A stretch of DNA of 56,070 nt from an uncultured Rhodospirillales bacterium (GTDB taxonomy: Bacteria; Pseudomonadota; Alphaproteobacteria; Azospirillales; Azospirillaceae), in the NCBI GenBank assembly GCA_903856295.1, contig CAIOBP010000030.1, forward strand, positions 1-56,070, read 5' to 3'. Below the pieces are notes generated by a model that was not told the DNA's origin, ran no database searches, and saw only the letters and a program-made list of their open reading frames with translations. The position numbers and the translations under genes are program-made. Of the stretch, positions 46,079-56,070 are shown one piece after another (position 1 is the stretch's first letter; each line of letters begins with the position of its first letter).

Positions 46079-46495
46079 TCAATCATTCAAAAAACGCTGC
46101 ACCGCCTGGAGAAATTTAGTAACGGAAATCGGCTTAGCCAGATAATCTTCACAGCCGCCCTCCCGAATCTTCTCCTCATCGCCTTTCATTGCGAAAGCGG
46201 TCACCGCGATGATCGGGATCGACTTGAGTTCTTCGTCTTCCTTGATCCACTTCGTCACCTCCAGCCCGGAAACCTCCGGCAACTGGATGTCCATCAGGAT
46301 CAGATCCGGGCGATGCTCACGCGCCAGCTTCAGGGCTTCCATGCCGTCCTTGGTCTGCAGGGTCGCATAGCCGTGCGCCTCCAGCAGATCGTGGAACAGC
46401 TTCATATTGAGTTCGTTGTCTTCAACGATCAGGACGCACTTGGCGGCAGGGTCCCCCCCGGAACTCTGCGTCTTGTCCTTCACACCGCTAGACAT
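46079..46495 (-). CDS. divK: Single-domain response regulator DivK
   Basis: From the ATG with GGGGAGGT at 5-nt spacing this is a 138-residue protein: a short N-terminus and one receiver domain ([15 protein letters not shown], phospho-acceptor Asp in [13 protein letters not shown], Lys in EDYLAKPIS). The sequence is close to Caulobacter DivK, the essential regulator that feeds back on CckA and CtrA. It precedes pleD by 29 bp. Two CtrA-like boxes lie upstream. Confidence 0.95.
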   Translation of the reverse strand: MSSGVKDKTQSSGGDPAAKCVLIVEDNELNMKLFHDLLEAHGYATLQTKDGMEALKLAREHRPDLILMDIQLPEVSGLEVTKWIKEDEELKSIPIIAVTAFAMKGDEEKIREGGCEDYLAKPISVTKFLQAVQRFLND

Positions 46496-46616
46496 CTCGA
46501 CCTCCCCCTGACCAGCGCCCGGCATGGACGCCTCCCATCGCCGCCGTCAAGATAACGCGGAGAGAGGCGACATGCACCCATAATTCGACGGGGGCGACCT
46601 CCACCTCAGGGCGGAT

Positions 46617-46631
46617 TTTACAATATGTTAA
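46617..46631. promoter_or_regulatory. CtrA-like box (proximal) upstream of divK
   Basis: On the minus strand TTAA-N7-TAAA (plus TTTA-N7-TTAA), one mismatch from the CtrA consensus TTAA-N7-TTAA, 122 bp upstream of the divK ATG. It overlaps a TAAAAT element that could be a -10. Confidence 0.45.
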
Positions 46632-46668
46632 CAAGCGACTGCGCTACGCCGCGGATCACCGCGCCTCG

Positions 46669-46683
46669 TTAATTAATTATTAA
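46669..46683. promoter_or_regulatory. CtrA box (distal) upstream of divK
   Basis: Exact TTAA-N7-TTAA, the full CtrA consensus, 174 bp upstream of the divK ATG and 52 bp from the proximal box. It overlaps the last codon and stop of the hypothetical gene at 46680. Confidence 0.6.
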
Positions 46684-47096
46684 TGAAACCAGGCCCGGGC
46701 CAGCGGACCGTCGAGCAGGCACGCGGCCAGGGGCGCGCCCAGCGACGACGACCGCGGCAGCGCCGTCCGCGCCAGATCGAGCGCCTGAAGCGCCTCCATC
46801 ACCAGCGCCACGGCATCATGGATTTGAGCGCGGCTGTCGGCCCCGACCCCGGTCGCCTCGAACATCAGGGTCTCGAGTTCGCCGACCGTCACCTGCAACC
46901 GCACCGCGGCCTCGGCAAGAACCCAAGCCGGGTCCTTGTGGTGAAACGCGCTCAGCCCGACCGGGGCCGGATCGCGCGTGAACTCGCCCGAACGGCCGGC
47001 GGTGTCACGGCCAGCGGTGTCATCGATACGGGGGGAAGCGCCGTCACGTCCGGCATTGGAGCACTCGGTCCTATGCTTCCTTAACCGCATCCCCAC
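46680..47096 (-). CDS. Hypothetical protein upstream of divK
   Basis: This 138-residue ORF starts with ATG and has a disordered, Arg/Thr-rich first third, then a more ordered helical half (AWVLAEAAVRLQVTVGELETLMFEATGVGADSRAQ). The tandem DTAGRDTAGR reflects a 15-bp duplication (46994-47023). I do not recognise it. It lies between the ROK kinase and divK on the same strand. GC-rich base use in the helical half supports coding, but the call is uncertain. Confidence 0.5.
   Translation of the reverse strand: MGMRLRKHRTECSNAGRDGASPRIDDTAGRDTAGRSGEFTRDPAPVGLSAFHHKDPAWVLAEAAVRLQVTVGELETLMFEATGVGADSRAQIHDAVALVMEALQALDLARTALPRSSSLGAPLAACLLDGPLARAWFH
46994..47023. repeat. 15-bp tandem duplication in the hypothetical gene
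   Basis: GGCCGGCGGTGTCAC (46994-47008) is followed by GGCCAGCGGTGTCAT (47009-47023), in frame. Confidence 0.75.
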
Positions 47097-47101
47097 TCAC
47101 T

Positions 47102-47146
47102 CCCGTTGCCTCAGTTCCTGTTGTCTCAGGCCCTGTTGCCTCAGGC
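47102..47146. repeat. 15-bp tandem repeats (three units)
   Basis: Units CCCGTTGCCTCAGTT, CCTGTTGTCTCAGGC and CCTGTTGCCTCAGGC stand head to tail just upstream of the hypothetical gene start and after the ROK gene. Confidence 0.75.
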
Positions 47147-47153
47147 CCGCACC

Positions 47154-48086
47154 TCAATCCCGACCGCCCGGAGGGCCGCTCCCCTCACCGGCCTGCCGCG
47201 CCAGCCACGCAGCTCCTCTCACCCCGCTGTCGGCGCCATGGACGGCGCGAACCAGCCGGGTGCGGGGCTCCGGAACCAGCGACAAACCGCGCCACAAGAG
47301 AGAGACCCTGCCAATAATATCAGGTAGCCCCGAAAGGCCGCCGCCAACCACGATGGTATCGGGGTCCAGGAAATTGACTACACTCGCCAGCGCTCTGGCA
47401 AGAGCACTAAAGTATAAAGACAGAGCCTTTCGAGCCGTTTCATCGCCTGTCACCGCCATCCGGCCAACTTCTTCGGCGCTCCCGACACAATTGCTAAGAT
47501 TATTATATATATATGCCAGACCAGACCCACTAAGCATAGTTTCAATGCAACCTTTCTTGCCGCAGGGGCAGAGCAGCTCCGGACCATCTTCCGCGGTGCG
47601 CCAGGGCAGCGGCGTGTGCCCCCATTCGCCGGCGACGCCGTGGGCTCCGAACAGCGCCTTGCCGTGAACCGCGATGCCGCCGCCGACCCCGGTTCCGAGC
47701 ACGGCGCCGAAAACCACCGGCGCGCGGGCACCGCCGCCATCCACCGCCTCGGACAGAACGAAGCAGTTGGCGTCGTTGGCCATGGGCACGGCCCGCCCGA
47801 GCGCGTCGGCGAGATCGGCGCCCAGCGGACGCCCGAGCAGCCAGGGCAGATTGACCGCCCGCACCGTACCGGCGGCCGGATCGACCACGCCGGGCAGACC
47901 CAGCCCGACCGGCAGTCCGCGCCGCCCGACCGCCTCCTCGAGTTCGGCGACCAGGGCGGTCAGCAGCTCCACGGTTTGCGCATAGCTGGTCGGAGTGGCG
48001 TGACGCAACCGCAGGCATTCCCGGCCGGTGCGGTCGAGAACCAGCGCCGAAACCTTGGTCCCGCCCATGTCGATGCCGATATACAT
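47154..48086 (-). CDS. ROK-family sugar kinase
   Basis: The 310-residue protein has the phosphate-1 motif DMGGTKVSALVLD, ANDANCFVLSEA, GTGVGGGIAVHG, and the zinc site GEWGHTPLP...CPCGKKGCIE. This places it in the ROK kinases, most likely fructokinase or N-acetylglucosamine/N-acetylmannosamine kinase type. A short AT-rich stretch within the gene (about 47480-47540) differs from its surroundings in codon use. It is divergent from tex. Confidence 0.9.
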   Translation of the reverse strand: MYIGIDMGGTKVSALVLDRTGRECLRLRHATPTSYAQTVELLTALVAELEEAVGRRGLPVGLGLPGVVDPAAGTVRAVNLPWLLGRPLGADLADALGRAVPMANDANCFVLSEAVDGGGARAPVVFGAVLGTGVGGGIAVHGKALFGAHGVAGEWGHTPLPWRTAEDGPELLCPCGKKGCIETMLSGSGLAYIYNNLSNCVGSAEEVGRMAVTGDETARKALSLYFSALARALASVVNFLDPDTIVVGGGLSGLPDIIGRVSLLWRGLSLVPEPRTRLVRAVHGADSGVRGAAWLARQAGEGSGPPGGRD

Positions 48087-48218
48087 GGCTGCCTCCCTCC
48101 CGTTCCGGCGCGCCTCGCCCTCATATCACCTTTTCGGGCGCCACCATAAGACGGTTGGCCGCGGCCGCCTCCGGGGAGTATAGAACCCGCCTTTCCCATC
48201 CCGGCCCGGCCAAGGTTC

Positions 48219-50579
<2,361 letters not shown>

Positions 50580-50606
50580 TGCCCAGGCGCAACACCTCGA
50601 CACGAC

Positions 50607-50625
50607 GCGATTGAGAATCATTATT
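50607..50625. promoter_or_regulatory. Fur-like box upstream of the hemerythrin gene
   Basis: A 19-bp stretch with TGAGAATCATTATT matches 14 of 19 positions of the E. coli Fur box. It lies 81 bp before the hemerythrin ATG, in an AT-rich patch. Confidence 0.4.
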
Positions 50626-50705
50626 AAGCTCTTGGCAAACCGGCGCCAGCTCTCCAGGTTCTTGGGGATGGACAGACCGGTTTGAAAAACGGGAGGACGA
50701 GGGCC

Positions 50706-51092
50706 ATGTCAGCCGCCGAAGCGTACGCAGAAATGAATCACGATGAGCACCTGGACATGGAGGCCATCGGTGCCAATCTCGATGCCCTGATGAGCGAGCG
50801 CGCCCCGGACCGCACCCGCATCGCCCAGTCCCTCAGCCTGCTCAAAGCCTCGATGCTGTTGCATTTCGCCCACGAGGAAGCGCTGATGAAGGAGGCCAAT
50901 TATCCCAACCTCTTCCACCACCGCCGCAGCCACAACTACATCGTCAACGAGATCACCGTGTTCATCGCCGCCTTCGTCTCGGGGCGCGAGACCACCACCA
51001 ACGATGTCTGGCCACATCTCAAGAAGACGCTCGACACCCACATCGCCCGTCACGACAACGATCTGAGCCGCTACCTCGGCGTCAGCCTCTGA
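50706..51092 (+). CDS. Bacteriohemerythrin
   Basis: From the ATG this is a 128-residue four-helix protein with the di-iron ligand set of bacterial hemerythrins: His in MNHDEHLDME, HxxxE in HFAHEE, HxxxH in FHHRRSH and HxxxxD in HIARHDND. It binds oxygen reversibly or senses it. It is a single domain with no attached signalling module. A Fur-like box lies upstream. A TTG 24 bp earlier is an alternative start. Confidence 0.9.
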   Translation: MSAAEAYAEMNHDEHLDMEAIGANLDALMSERAPDRTRIAQSLSLLKASMLLHFAHEEALMKEANYPNLFHHRRSHNYIVNEITVFIAAFVSGRETTTNDVWPHLKKTLDTHIARHDNDLSRYLGVSL

Positions 51093-51099
51093 GGGCCGG

Positions 51100-51333
51100 T
51101 CAGCCCTCCTCCTGGGCCTGCCACTCGCCGGGATCGGCGGCGACGCCGCCATGTTCCCGCTGCCAGTCGCCGCACCAGTCGGTCGACAGGGTGATCGGGA
51201 ACGCTCCCTCGGGGAAACGATCGGTGACCACCGGCGGATAACGCCGGCACGAGCCCTTGGGACCGCGTTCGCGGATGCCCTGGCCGATCCAGAACTTGCA
51301 ATAGTAGCAGGTGTCGGAGCGTCTGATCGTCAC
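51100..51333 (-). CDS. Small Cys-rich protein, possible zinc or metal site
   Basis: From a GTG with GGAAGG upstream this is a 77-residue protein. The Cys pattern is CYYC, then a Cys after GPKGS and one in DWCGDW, with RRYPPVVTDRFPEG between. The FWIGQG...DWCGDWQRE layout recurs in alphaproteobacterial hypothetical proteins as I remember them. A metal-binding role is plausible but unproven. A GTG 30 bp upstream is an alternative start. Confidence 0.6.
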   Translation of the reverse strand: MTIRRSDTCYYCKFWIGQGIRERGPKGSCRRYPPVVTDRFPEGAFPITLSTDWCGDWQREHGGVAADPGEWQAQEEG

Positions 51334-51421
51334 GGCGAAGTCCTTCCCTTCCTGGCGGATCACCGTTCTCTAGTCCCTTGCCGGCGCTGGCGCAAGGGGA
51401 CGGGATCGGCTAGAACCGGGC

Positions 51422-52081
51422 ATGCTCTCCCGTTTCGCGAGACCAATGCCCATGCCCCCCGACGCCATCGAGATTCTCGACCGCGCCACCGTGTATCGCG
51501 GTTATTTCCGCATCGACCGTTACCGGTTGCGCCACCGCACCTTCGCCGGCGGCTGGACCGGAGAGATGATCCGCGAGGTCTTCGAGCGCGGCCACGCGGT
51601 GGCGGTGCTGCTCTACGATCCCGAGCGGGATCAGGTGGTGTTGATCGAACAATTCCGAATCGGCGCCCACGCCGCCGGCCGCAATGCCTGGCTGCTGGAA
51701 ATCGTTGCCGGCGTCGTCAACACCGGAGAAAGCCCCGAAGAGGTGGCGCTGCGGGAAACCCGCGAGGAAACCGGCTGCACCGCCACCGCCCCGATTCACA
51801 TCTGCGACTACTTTCCGAGTCCCGGAGTCAGCAGCGAATCCATCGGCCTGTTCTGCGCCCGCGTCGATGCCGGCACCGCCGGCGGCATCCACGGCCTTGC
51901 CCACGAACAGGAGGATATCCGCACCGTGATCATGAGCAGCGACGACGCCATCGCCCTGCTCGACCAGGGCACGCTCGACAATTCGGCGATCATCATCGCC
52001 CTCGGCTGGCTGGCCCGCACCCGCGACCGGCTGCGCACCGCATGGCCCGATGGCCCCGCCCGCGCCATGTCCGCGTGCTAA
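51422..52081 (+). CDS. nudF: ADP-ribose pyrophosphatase (Nudix)
   Basis: The 219-residue protein has a complete Nudix box (GVVNTGESPEEVALRETREETG) and a preceding EQFRIGAHA plus GLFCARVDAG context typical of NudF-type ADP-ribose hydrolases. It turns over ADP-ribose and related nucleoside diphosphate sugars. The start may be one of two ATGs 24-30 bp downstream; no strong binding site is seen for any of them. Confidence 0.88.
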   Translation: MLSRFARPMPMPPDAIEILDRATVYRGYFRIDRYRLRHRTFAGGWTGEMIREVFERGHAVAVLLYDPERDQVVLIEQFRIGAHAAGRNAWLLEIVAGVVNTGESPEEVALRETREETGCTATAPIHICDYFPSPGVSSESIGLFCARVDAGTAGGIHGLAHEQEDIRTVIMSSDDAIALLDQGTLDNSAIIIALGWLARTRDRLRTAWPDGPARAMSAC

Positions 52082-52247
52082 TCTGTCGCCTTCCTGCCTG
52101 TCGGAGCAATCTTCACACTTTTCCCGCCTGCGGTTCCGGTTTAGAGTGGCGTCCGGCCCTTTCGGCACCTGGAGCGACCGCCCTTGTGCCGGGCGCGAAA
52201 GAATAACGAAGATCGACGTTTAAGGACTCTGAGGAGGATTCCACCCG

Positions 52248-53105
52248 ATGCCCTATTCTCGACCCGACGCGCTCGTCAGCACCGAATGGCTGGCCAACCA
52301 TCTGACGGCGCCCGACGTCAGAATTGTCGACGGCACCTACTTCACGCCCGACAGCGGGCGGAACGCCAAGGCCGAATATCAGGCCTGCCACATTCCGGGC
52401 GCGGTGTTTTTCGATATCAACGAAATCGCCGAGTCGAGTTCCGACCTGCCGCACATGCTGCCGCCGCCCGAGAAGATTTCCTCGCGCATGCGCGCGCTCG
52501 GCCTGGGCGACGGCAACCGGATCGTGATCTACGACGCCCACGGCCTGATGTCGGCGGCGCGGGTCTGGTGGATGCTGCGGGTGTTCGGACACCGGGACGT
52601 CGCGATCCTCGATGGCGGCCTGCCGAAATGGCTGGCGGAAAAGCGCCCGACCGAAGACCTGCCGCCGGTGCCACGCCAGCGCCACTTCACCGCCACCTAC
52701 AACCACACCCTGGTGCGCGAAGTCGACCAGATGCAGGCCAACCTCAAGGATGGCCAGGAACAGGTGGTCGATGCCCGCGGCGCCGCACGCTTCAAGGGCG
52801 AGGCGCCCGATCCCTGGCCCGGCCGCCGGCCCGGCCACATTCCGGGGTCGCGCAACCTGCCCTACACCGACCTGATCGACCCCGAGACCAAGACCATGCT
52901 GTCCGCCGAGAAGCTGCGGGAGCGCTTCGCCGCCGCCGGCCTTGATCTCTCCAAGCCGATCACCGCCACCTGCGGCAGCGGCGTCACCGCCTGCGTCATC
53001 GCCCTCAGCCTCTATCTGATCGGCAAGGACGACGCCGCGGTTTATGACGGCTCGTGGGCGGAATGGGGCCTGCGCCAGGACCTGCCGGTCGCGGTCGGAG
53101 CCTGA
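52248..53105 (+). CDS. sseA: 3-Mercaptopyruvate/thiosulfate sulfurtransferase
   Basis: The 285-residue protein has two rhodanese domains, an inactive N-terminal one and an active C-terminal one with loop CGSGVTAC. The Ser-Gly rich loop is the 3-mercaptopyruvate type rather than the thiosulfate type. It moves sulfane sulfur to a nucleophile. A GAGGA ribosome binding site lies upstream. Confidence 0.92.
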   Translation: MPYSRPDALVSTEWLANHLTAPDVRIVDGTYFTPDSGRNAKAEYQACHIPGAVFFDINEIAESSSDLPHMLPPPEKISSRMRALGLGDGNRIVIYDAHGLMSAARVWWMLRVFGHRDVAILDGGLPKWLAEKRPTEDLPPVPRQRHFTATYNHTLVREVDQMQANLKDGQEQVVDARGAARFKGEAPDPWPGRRPGHIPGSRNLPYTDLIDPETKTMLSAEKLRERFAAAGLDLSKPITATCGSGVTACVIALSLYLIGKDDAAVYDGSWAEWGLRQDLPVAVGA

Positions 53106-53172
53106 AGCCACGGGCGCGGATCATCAGGACCGGACGGCCCGGCAGATCGTCGCCGGGCCGGCGCCCGGCAGG

Positions 53173-53739
53173 TTGCGGGCCGTAATCACCTACCTGGAGA
53201 TGCGCGCGGCCCCGAAGCGGCTTTCGGGGCCGCCGCCGCTTCCCGACACCGCGATCCGGCGGTTGGAGCAGCCCAGCGCCACCGCCTATCGCTTCCTTTA
53301 CGATGGCGTCGGCGAGCCCTGGCTGTGGCACGAACGGCGCCGGCTCGACGAAGCCGGGCTCAAGCGGATCATTCACGATCCGCACCTTGAGATTCTGGTG
53401 CTGACCTGTGCCGGCCGGGTCGCCGGTTTCGCCGAACTCGACCACCGGCAACCGCCCGCCTGCCGCCTCGCCTATTTCGGACTGCTGCCGGACTTTATCG
53501 GCCGGGGGCTGGGCTTCTGGTTTCTCTCCCGAACCATCGCCCACGCCTGGAACCGCCATCCGGGCCGCCTGCTGGTCAACACCTGCACCCTCGATCACCC
53601 TGCCGCCATGCCGCTCTACCTGCGCGCCGGCTTCACCCTGATCGAGCATGTGGTGCGCGACTTTCCCGATCCGCGCCTGTCCGGCGTGCTGCCCCGCCAC
53701 GCCGCTCCCCATGTGCCGCTAGCAGTTGACGGTGGTTGA
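53173..53739 (+). CDS. GNAT-family N-acetyltransferase (ITYLEM type)
   Basis: The 188-residue protein opens with ITYLEMRAAPKRL and has the LAYFGLLPDFIGRGLGFWFL acetyl-CoA motif and NTCTLDHPAAMPLYLRAGF. This is a recognisable alphaproteobacterial GNAT group. A TTG start is chosen because it keeps the ITYLEM start; ATG alternatives cut it off. The substrate is unknown. Its stop overlaps the region of the next gene's longest ORF. Confidence 0.75.
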   Translation: MRAVITYLEMRAAPKRLSGPPPLPDTAIRRLEQPSATAYRFLYDGVGEPWLWHERRRLDEAGLKRIIHDPHLEILVLTCAGRVAGFAELDHRQPPACRLAYFGLLPDFIGRGLGFWFLSRTIAHAWNRHPGRLLVNTCTLDHPAAMPLYLRAGFTLIEHVVRDFPDPRLSGVLPRHAAPHVPLAVDGG

Positions 53740-53798
53740 CTTCCAGCCCACTAAGGGTGGAGAAGCATTGGCAGGCGAACCGCAGGGAAACCGAACCC

Positions 53799-55103
53799 AT
53801 GAGCCCAAACGACAGCCGAATCACCCGCGACCGCTGGAGCGCCCGACTGGCCGGCGCCGGCCTGTCCCTGCTGCTGCTGGCCGCCTGCTCCTCGAGCGGC
53901 GGCGCGGCTCCGCCCGGCGGCGCCCTGCCCGAGTCTCCCACCGGCGAACCGGTGGCCGCCCGCATGGTCAGCCTGCCCGAATGGCTGGCCGATGTCCGCG
54001 CCGAAGCCGTGCGCCAGGGCATCCGGGGGCAGACCGTCGACACCGCCTTCGCCCAGGTCCGGATTCTCGACCGGGTGCTGGAGCTGGATTCCAGCCAACC
54101 CGAATTCTCCCGTCAGGTCTGGAATTATCTCGACAGCGCGGTTTCCGACGACCGGGTTCAGCAGGGCAAGGCGCGCATCGCCGCCTCGCGCGAGCTACTG
54201 ACCCGGGTCTCGACGGAGTATGGCGTGCCGGCGGAAATCCTGGTCGCCTTCTGGGGCGTCGAAAGCGATTACGGCCATGATTACGGCAACTGGTCGGTAA
54301 TCGACGCCCTGGTCACCCTGGCCTACAAGAGCCGGCGCACGGCGTTCTTCCGGGGCGAGTTGCTGGCGGCGCTACGCATCCTCGACAATGGCGACATTCC
54401 GCTGGAGCAGCTGCGCGGCTCGTGGGCCGGCGCCATGGGCCAGACCCAGTTCATTCCGACCATCTTCCTCAAGCACGCCGTCGATTACGATGGCAACGGC
54501 AAGCGCGATATCTGGAACAGCCTGCCCGATGTCTTCGCCTCCACCGCCCATTTCGTCAAGGTCGGCAATGGCTGGCGCACCGGCGAAAGCTGGGGCGAGG
54601 AAGTGCGGGTGCCCGCCGGCTTCGCCTGGGATCAGGCGGAATACACCATCCAGAAGCCGGTTTCGGAGTGGCTCGCCCTCGGCGTGCAATCGGTCTCGGG
54701 CAAGCCGCTGGACGAAACCGGCTCGGCGGCGATTCTGGCCCCGGCCGGACACACCGGGCCGGTGTTTCTGCTGCGCGAGAATTTCCGGGCGATCATGCGC
54801 TACAACCCCTCGACCAGCTATTCGCTGGCGGTGGCCCTGCTCGCCGACCGCATGGCCGGCGGCGGCAGAATCGTCACCCCCTGGCCGCGCCAGGAGGAAG
54901 CGCTCAGCCGCACCGAGCGCCTCGAGCTTCAGGAGCGTCTCGCCGCCCTGGGGCTGGCCTCGGGCAAGGCCGACGCCCTGATCGGCCCCAACACCCGCAC
55001 CGCGATTCGCGGTTTCCAGAAAGCCATCGGCGAGATTCCCGATGGCTTTGCCACCAAGCGCCTGCTCGGCAAGCTGCGCGCACGCACCGAGGGACGGGCG
55101 TAG
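53799..55103 (+). CDS. mltB: Lytic murein transglycosylase (MltB-type lipoprotein)
   Basis: From the ATG preceded by AGGGA this is a 434-residue protein with a lipobox (LLAACSS), a lysozyme-like domain with catalytic Glu in AFWGVESDYGHDYGNW, the AGAMGQTQFIPT segment, and a C-terminal peptidoglycan-binding domain (RLAALGLASGKADALIGPNTRTAIRGFQKAIG). It cleaves peptidoglycan at the outer membrane. An in-frame TTG 63 bp upstream would extend it. Confidence 0.93.
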   Translation: MSPNDSRITRDRWSARLAGAGLSLLLLAACSSSGGAAPPGGALPESPTGEPVAARMVSLPEWLADVRAEAVRQGIRGQTVDTAFAQVRILDRVLELDSSQPEFSRQVWNYLDSAVSDDRVQQGKARIAASRELLTRVSTEYGVPAEILVAFWGVESDYGHDYGNWSVIDALVTLAYKSRRTAFFRGELLAALRILDNGDIPLEQLRGSWAGAMGQTQFIPTIFLKHAVDYDGNGKRDIWNSLPDVFASTAHFVKVGNGWRTGESWGEEVRVPAGFAWDQAEYTIQKPVSEWLALGVQSVSGKPLDETGSAAILAPAGHTGPVFLLRENFRAIMRYNPSTSYSLAVALLADRMAGGGRIVTPWPRQEEALSRTERLELQERLAALGLASGKADALIGPNTRTAIRGFQKAIGEIPDGFATKRLLGKLRARTEGRA

Positions 55104-55111
55104 CCGACACT

Positions 55112-55153
55112 CCCCATAGAGCGGCCCCCATAGAGCGGCCCCCATAGTGCCGC
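55112..55153. repeat. 14-bp tandem repeats (three units)
   Basis: CCCCATAGAGCGGC occurs at 55112-55125 and 55126-55139, with a diverged third unit at 55140-55153, between the lytic transglycosylase and the coiled-coil gene. Confidence 0.85.
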
Positions 55154-55257
55154 CACAATGTCGTGTCATCCCTGTTTCGCAAGGGCCATTGCGTGGGAGC
55201 GATCCGCCCCCATATCCAGGGCCAGCGTCATTTAACCACCCGTGAAGAGGAATCCGC

Positions 55258-56031
55258 ATGTTCTCGTTCATGAAGTCCTTTGTCGGCGTCAAAGGCCAGC
55301 AATTGGGTCAGGATATCGTCAAGGCGATCGTCGAGATGGATCCCGAATCCGCCAGTCAGGCCCAACTCGACCAGATGGAGAAGGACCTCGATAAGGCGGG
55401 CGCGGTGATTCAGAAGCTGCGCACCGATTATGACCGCGAGTTGCGCGAATATCAGGACGTCAAGAAGCGCTACGACCAGTTGCTGGCCGCGGCCGAGGTG
55501 CTGCAACGCAAGCTCGACAATCCCGAGACCGCCGACAAGGCCGGCATCGAGGCCAGTTTGGCCAAGCTGCTCGGGCAGTTGGAAGAGCTTCAGCCCGAGG
55601 TCGATGCCGAGCAGAAGGATGTCGACGACGTCAAGTCGCTGATCGATCAGGCCCAGGCCGCCTATCGCGACAAGGCCGCGGCGCTGACCAAGGCCAAGCA
55701 GGGATTGGAGCGCGCCAAGCGCGACATGCAGCGCGCGGTGCAGGACCAGGAGCGCGCCGCCGAAAAGGCCCAGCGCGCCGCCGAGGTGGCGGGGTTGCGC
55801 GACAACAAGATCAATGGCCTGACCGTGGCCACCGACGCCATGCAGAACCGCGCCGACGAGGCCCGGGCCAAGGCGGAGGCGGCCAAGCTCAAGGCCGAGA
55901 CCCTGACCAGCCTGTCCAAGCCCAACAGCGACGACGCCAACATCGCCGAGGCTTTGAAGGAAGTCCAAAGCGGCGGCGCGCCTGCGAGCGGCACCAGCCT
56001 CGCCGACCGCCTGGCCAAACTGAAAAAGTAA
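55258..56031 (+). CDS. PspA/IM30-like coiled-coil protein
   Basis: The 257-residue protein is almost entirely helical and rich in Glu, Lys, Ala and Gln heptads, with an amphipathic N-terminus (MFSFMKSFVGVKGQQLGQD). The layout resembles PspA/IM30/YjfJ proteins, which remodel stressed inner membranes, but no family signature is certain. An AAGAGGAA ribosome binding site lies before the ATG. The DUF2491 (YjfK-like) family, which often pairs with PspA-like proteins, has a member far away in this window (17808). Confidence 0.6.
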   Translation: MFSFMKSFVGVKGQQLGQDIVKAIVEMDPESASQAQLDQMEKDLDKAGAVIQKLRTDYDRELREYQDVKKRYDQLLAAAEVLQRKLDNPETADKAGIEASLAKLLGQLEELQPEVDAEQKDVDDVKSLIDQAQAAYRDKAAALTKAKQGLERAKRDMQRAVQDQERAAEKAQRAAEVAGLRDNKINGLTVATDAMQNRADEARAKAEAAKLKAETLTSLSKPNSDDANIAEALKEVQSGGAPASGTSLADRLAKLKK

Positions 56032-56070
56032 CGGTTTCCAAAGGCCCACGGCCTTTGGCGGGGTCCAGGG
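56032..56070 (+). repeat. Dispersed palindromic element, copy 5 (cut by the window edge)
   Basis: GGTTTCCAAAGGCC...GGCCTTTGGCGGGGTCCAGGG starts right after the stop of the coiled-coil gene and runs off the window. Confidence 0.85.

Overview
This is a GC-rich, gene-dense chromosomal stretch of an alphaproteobacterium, most likely from the Rhodospirillales. The lineage call rests on a CcrM-type methyltransferase, a DivK-PleD pair, CtrA-like boxes, DUF1192 and ITYLEM-type GNAT proteins, a Zur/CobW pair and an alphaproteobacterial-type elongator tRNA-Met. It is a recollection of family distributions, not a search result. I see no rRNA, insertion sequence, prophage or CRISPR array.

Layout. 1-5100: an EF-G paralogue cut by the window edge, an HI0933-type flavoprotein, a 26-codon small ORF with a perfect ribosome binding site, and aspartate aminotransferase. 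5100-8700 (+): GNAT, guaA and a sensor histidine kinase. 8700-13500 (-): aroB-aroK, ccrM, rnhB, N-formylglutamate amidohydrolase and a small coiled-coil protein. 13540-17460 (-): a livHMGF branched-chain amino acid transporter without its binding protein. 17590-22750 (-): DUF1192, DUF2491, a secreted repeat/TAXI-type protein, a CobW-type metallochaperone, Zur and two small coiled-coil proteins. 22890-27600: a SPINDLY-type glycosyltransferase, rhodanese, cysE, a FlaG-like protein and a radical SAM protein. 27650-31280 (-): prfA, tRNA-Met, isolated atpF and atpE, and a short phoH. 31900-38000 (+): minCDE, a two-subunit molybdenum hydroxylase and rodA. 38000-48100 (mostly -): an aminotransferase, a gamma-glutamyltransferase homologue divergent from an M48 protease, guaB, a coiled-coil membrane protein, pleD, divK, a hypothetical and a ROK kinase. 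48200-56070 (mostly +): tex, hemerythrin, nudF, sseA, GNAT, a lytic transglycosylase and a PspA-like coiled-coil protein.

Themes. Cell-cycle, division and envelope genes are frequent (ccrM, divK-pleD, minCDE, rodA, lytic transglycosylase, M48 protease). Two CtrA-like boxes lie upstream of divK and two GANTC sites upstream of ccrM, which fits a CtrA/CcrM circuit. Purine (guaA, guaB), aromatic (aroB, aroK) and sulfur (cysE, two rhodanese proteins) metabolism are also present.

Structure outside the genes. A palindromic element recurs at least five times just after gene 3' ends. Several leaders and coding regions carry short tandem duplications (13-84 bp). A broken F0 gene arrangement has its own internal promoter, an intrinsic terminator stands just ahead of phoH, and a Fur-like box lies ahead of the hemerythrin gene. 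Most of the window is ordinary housekeeping DNA. The least explained parts are the 26-codon ORF, the secreted repeat/TAXI protein with its DUF2491/DUF1192 neighbours, and the phoH and atpF leaders.
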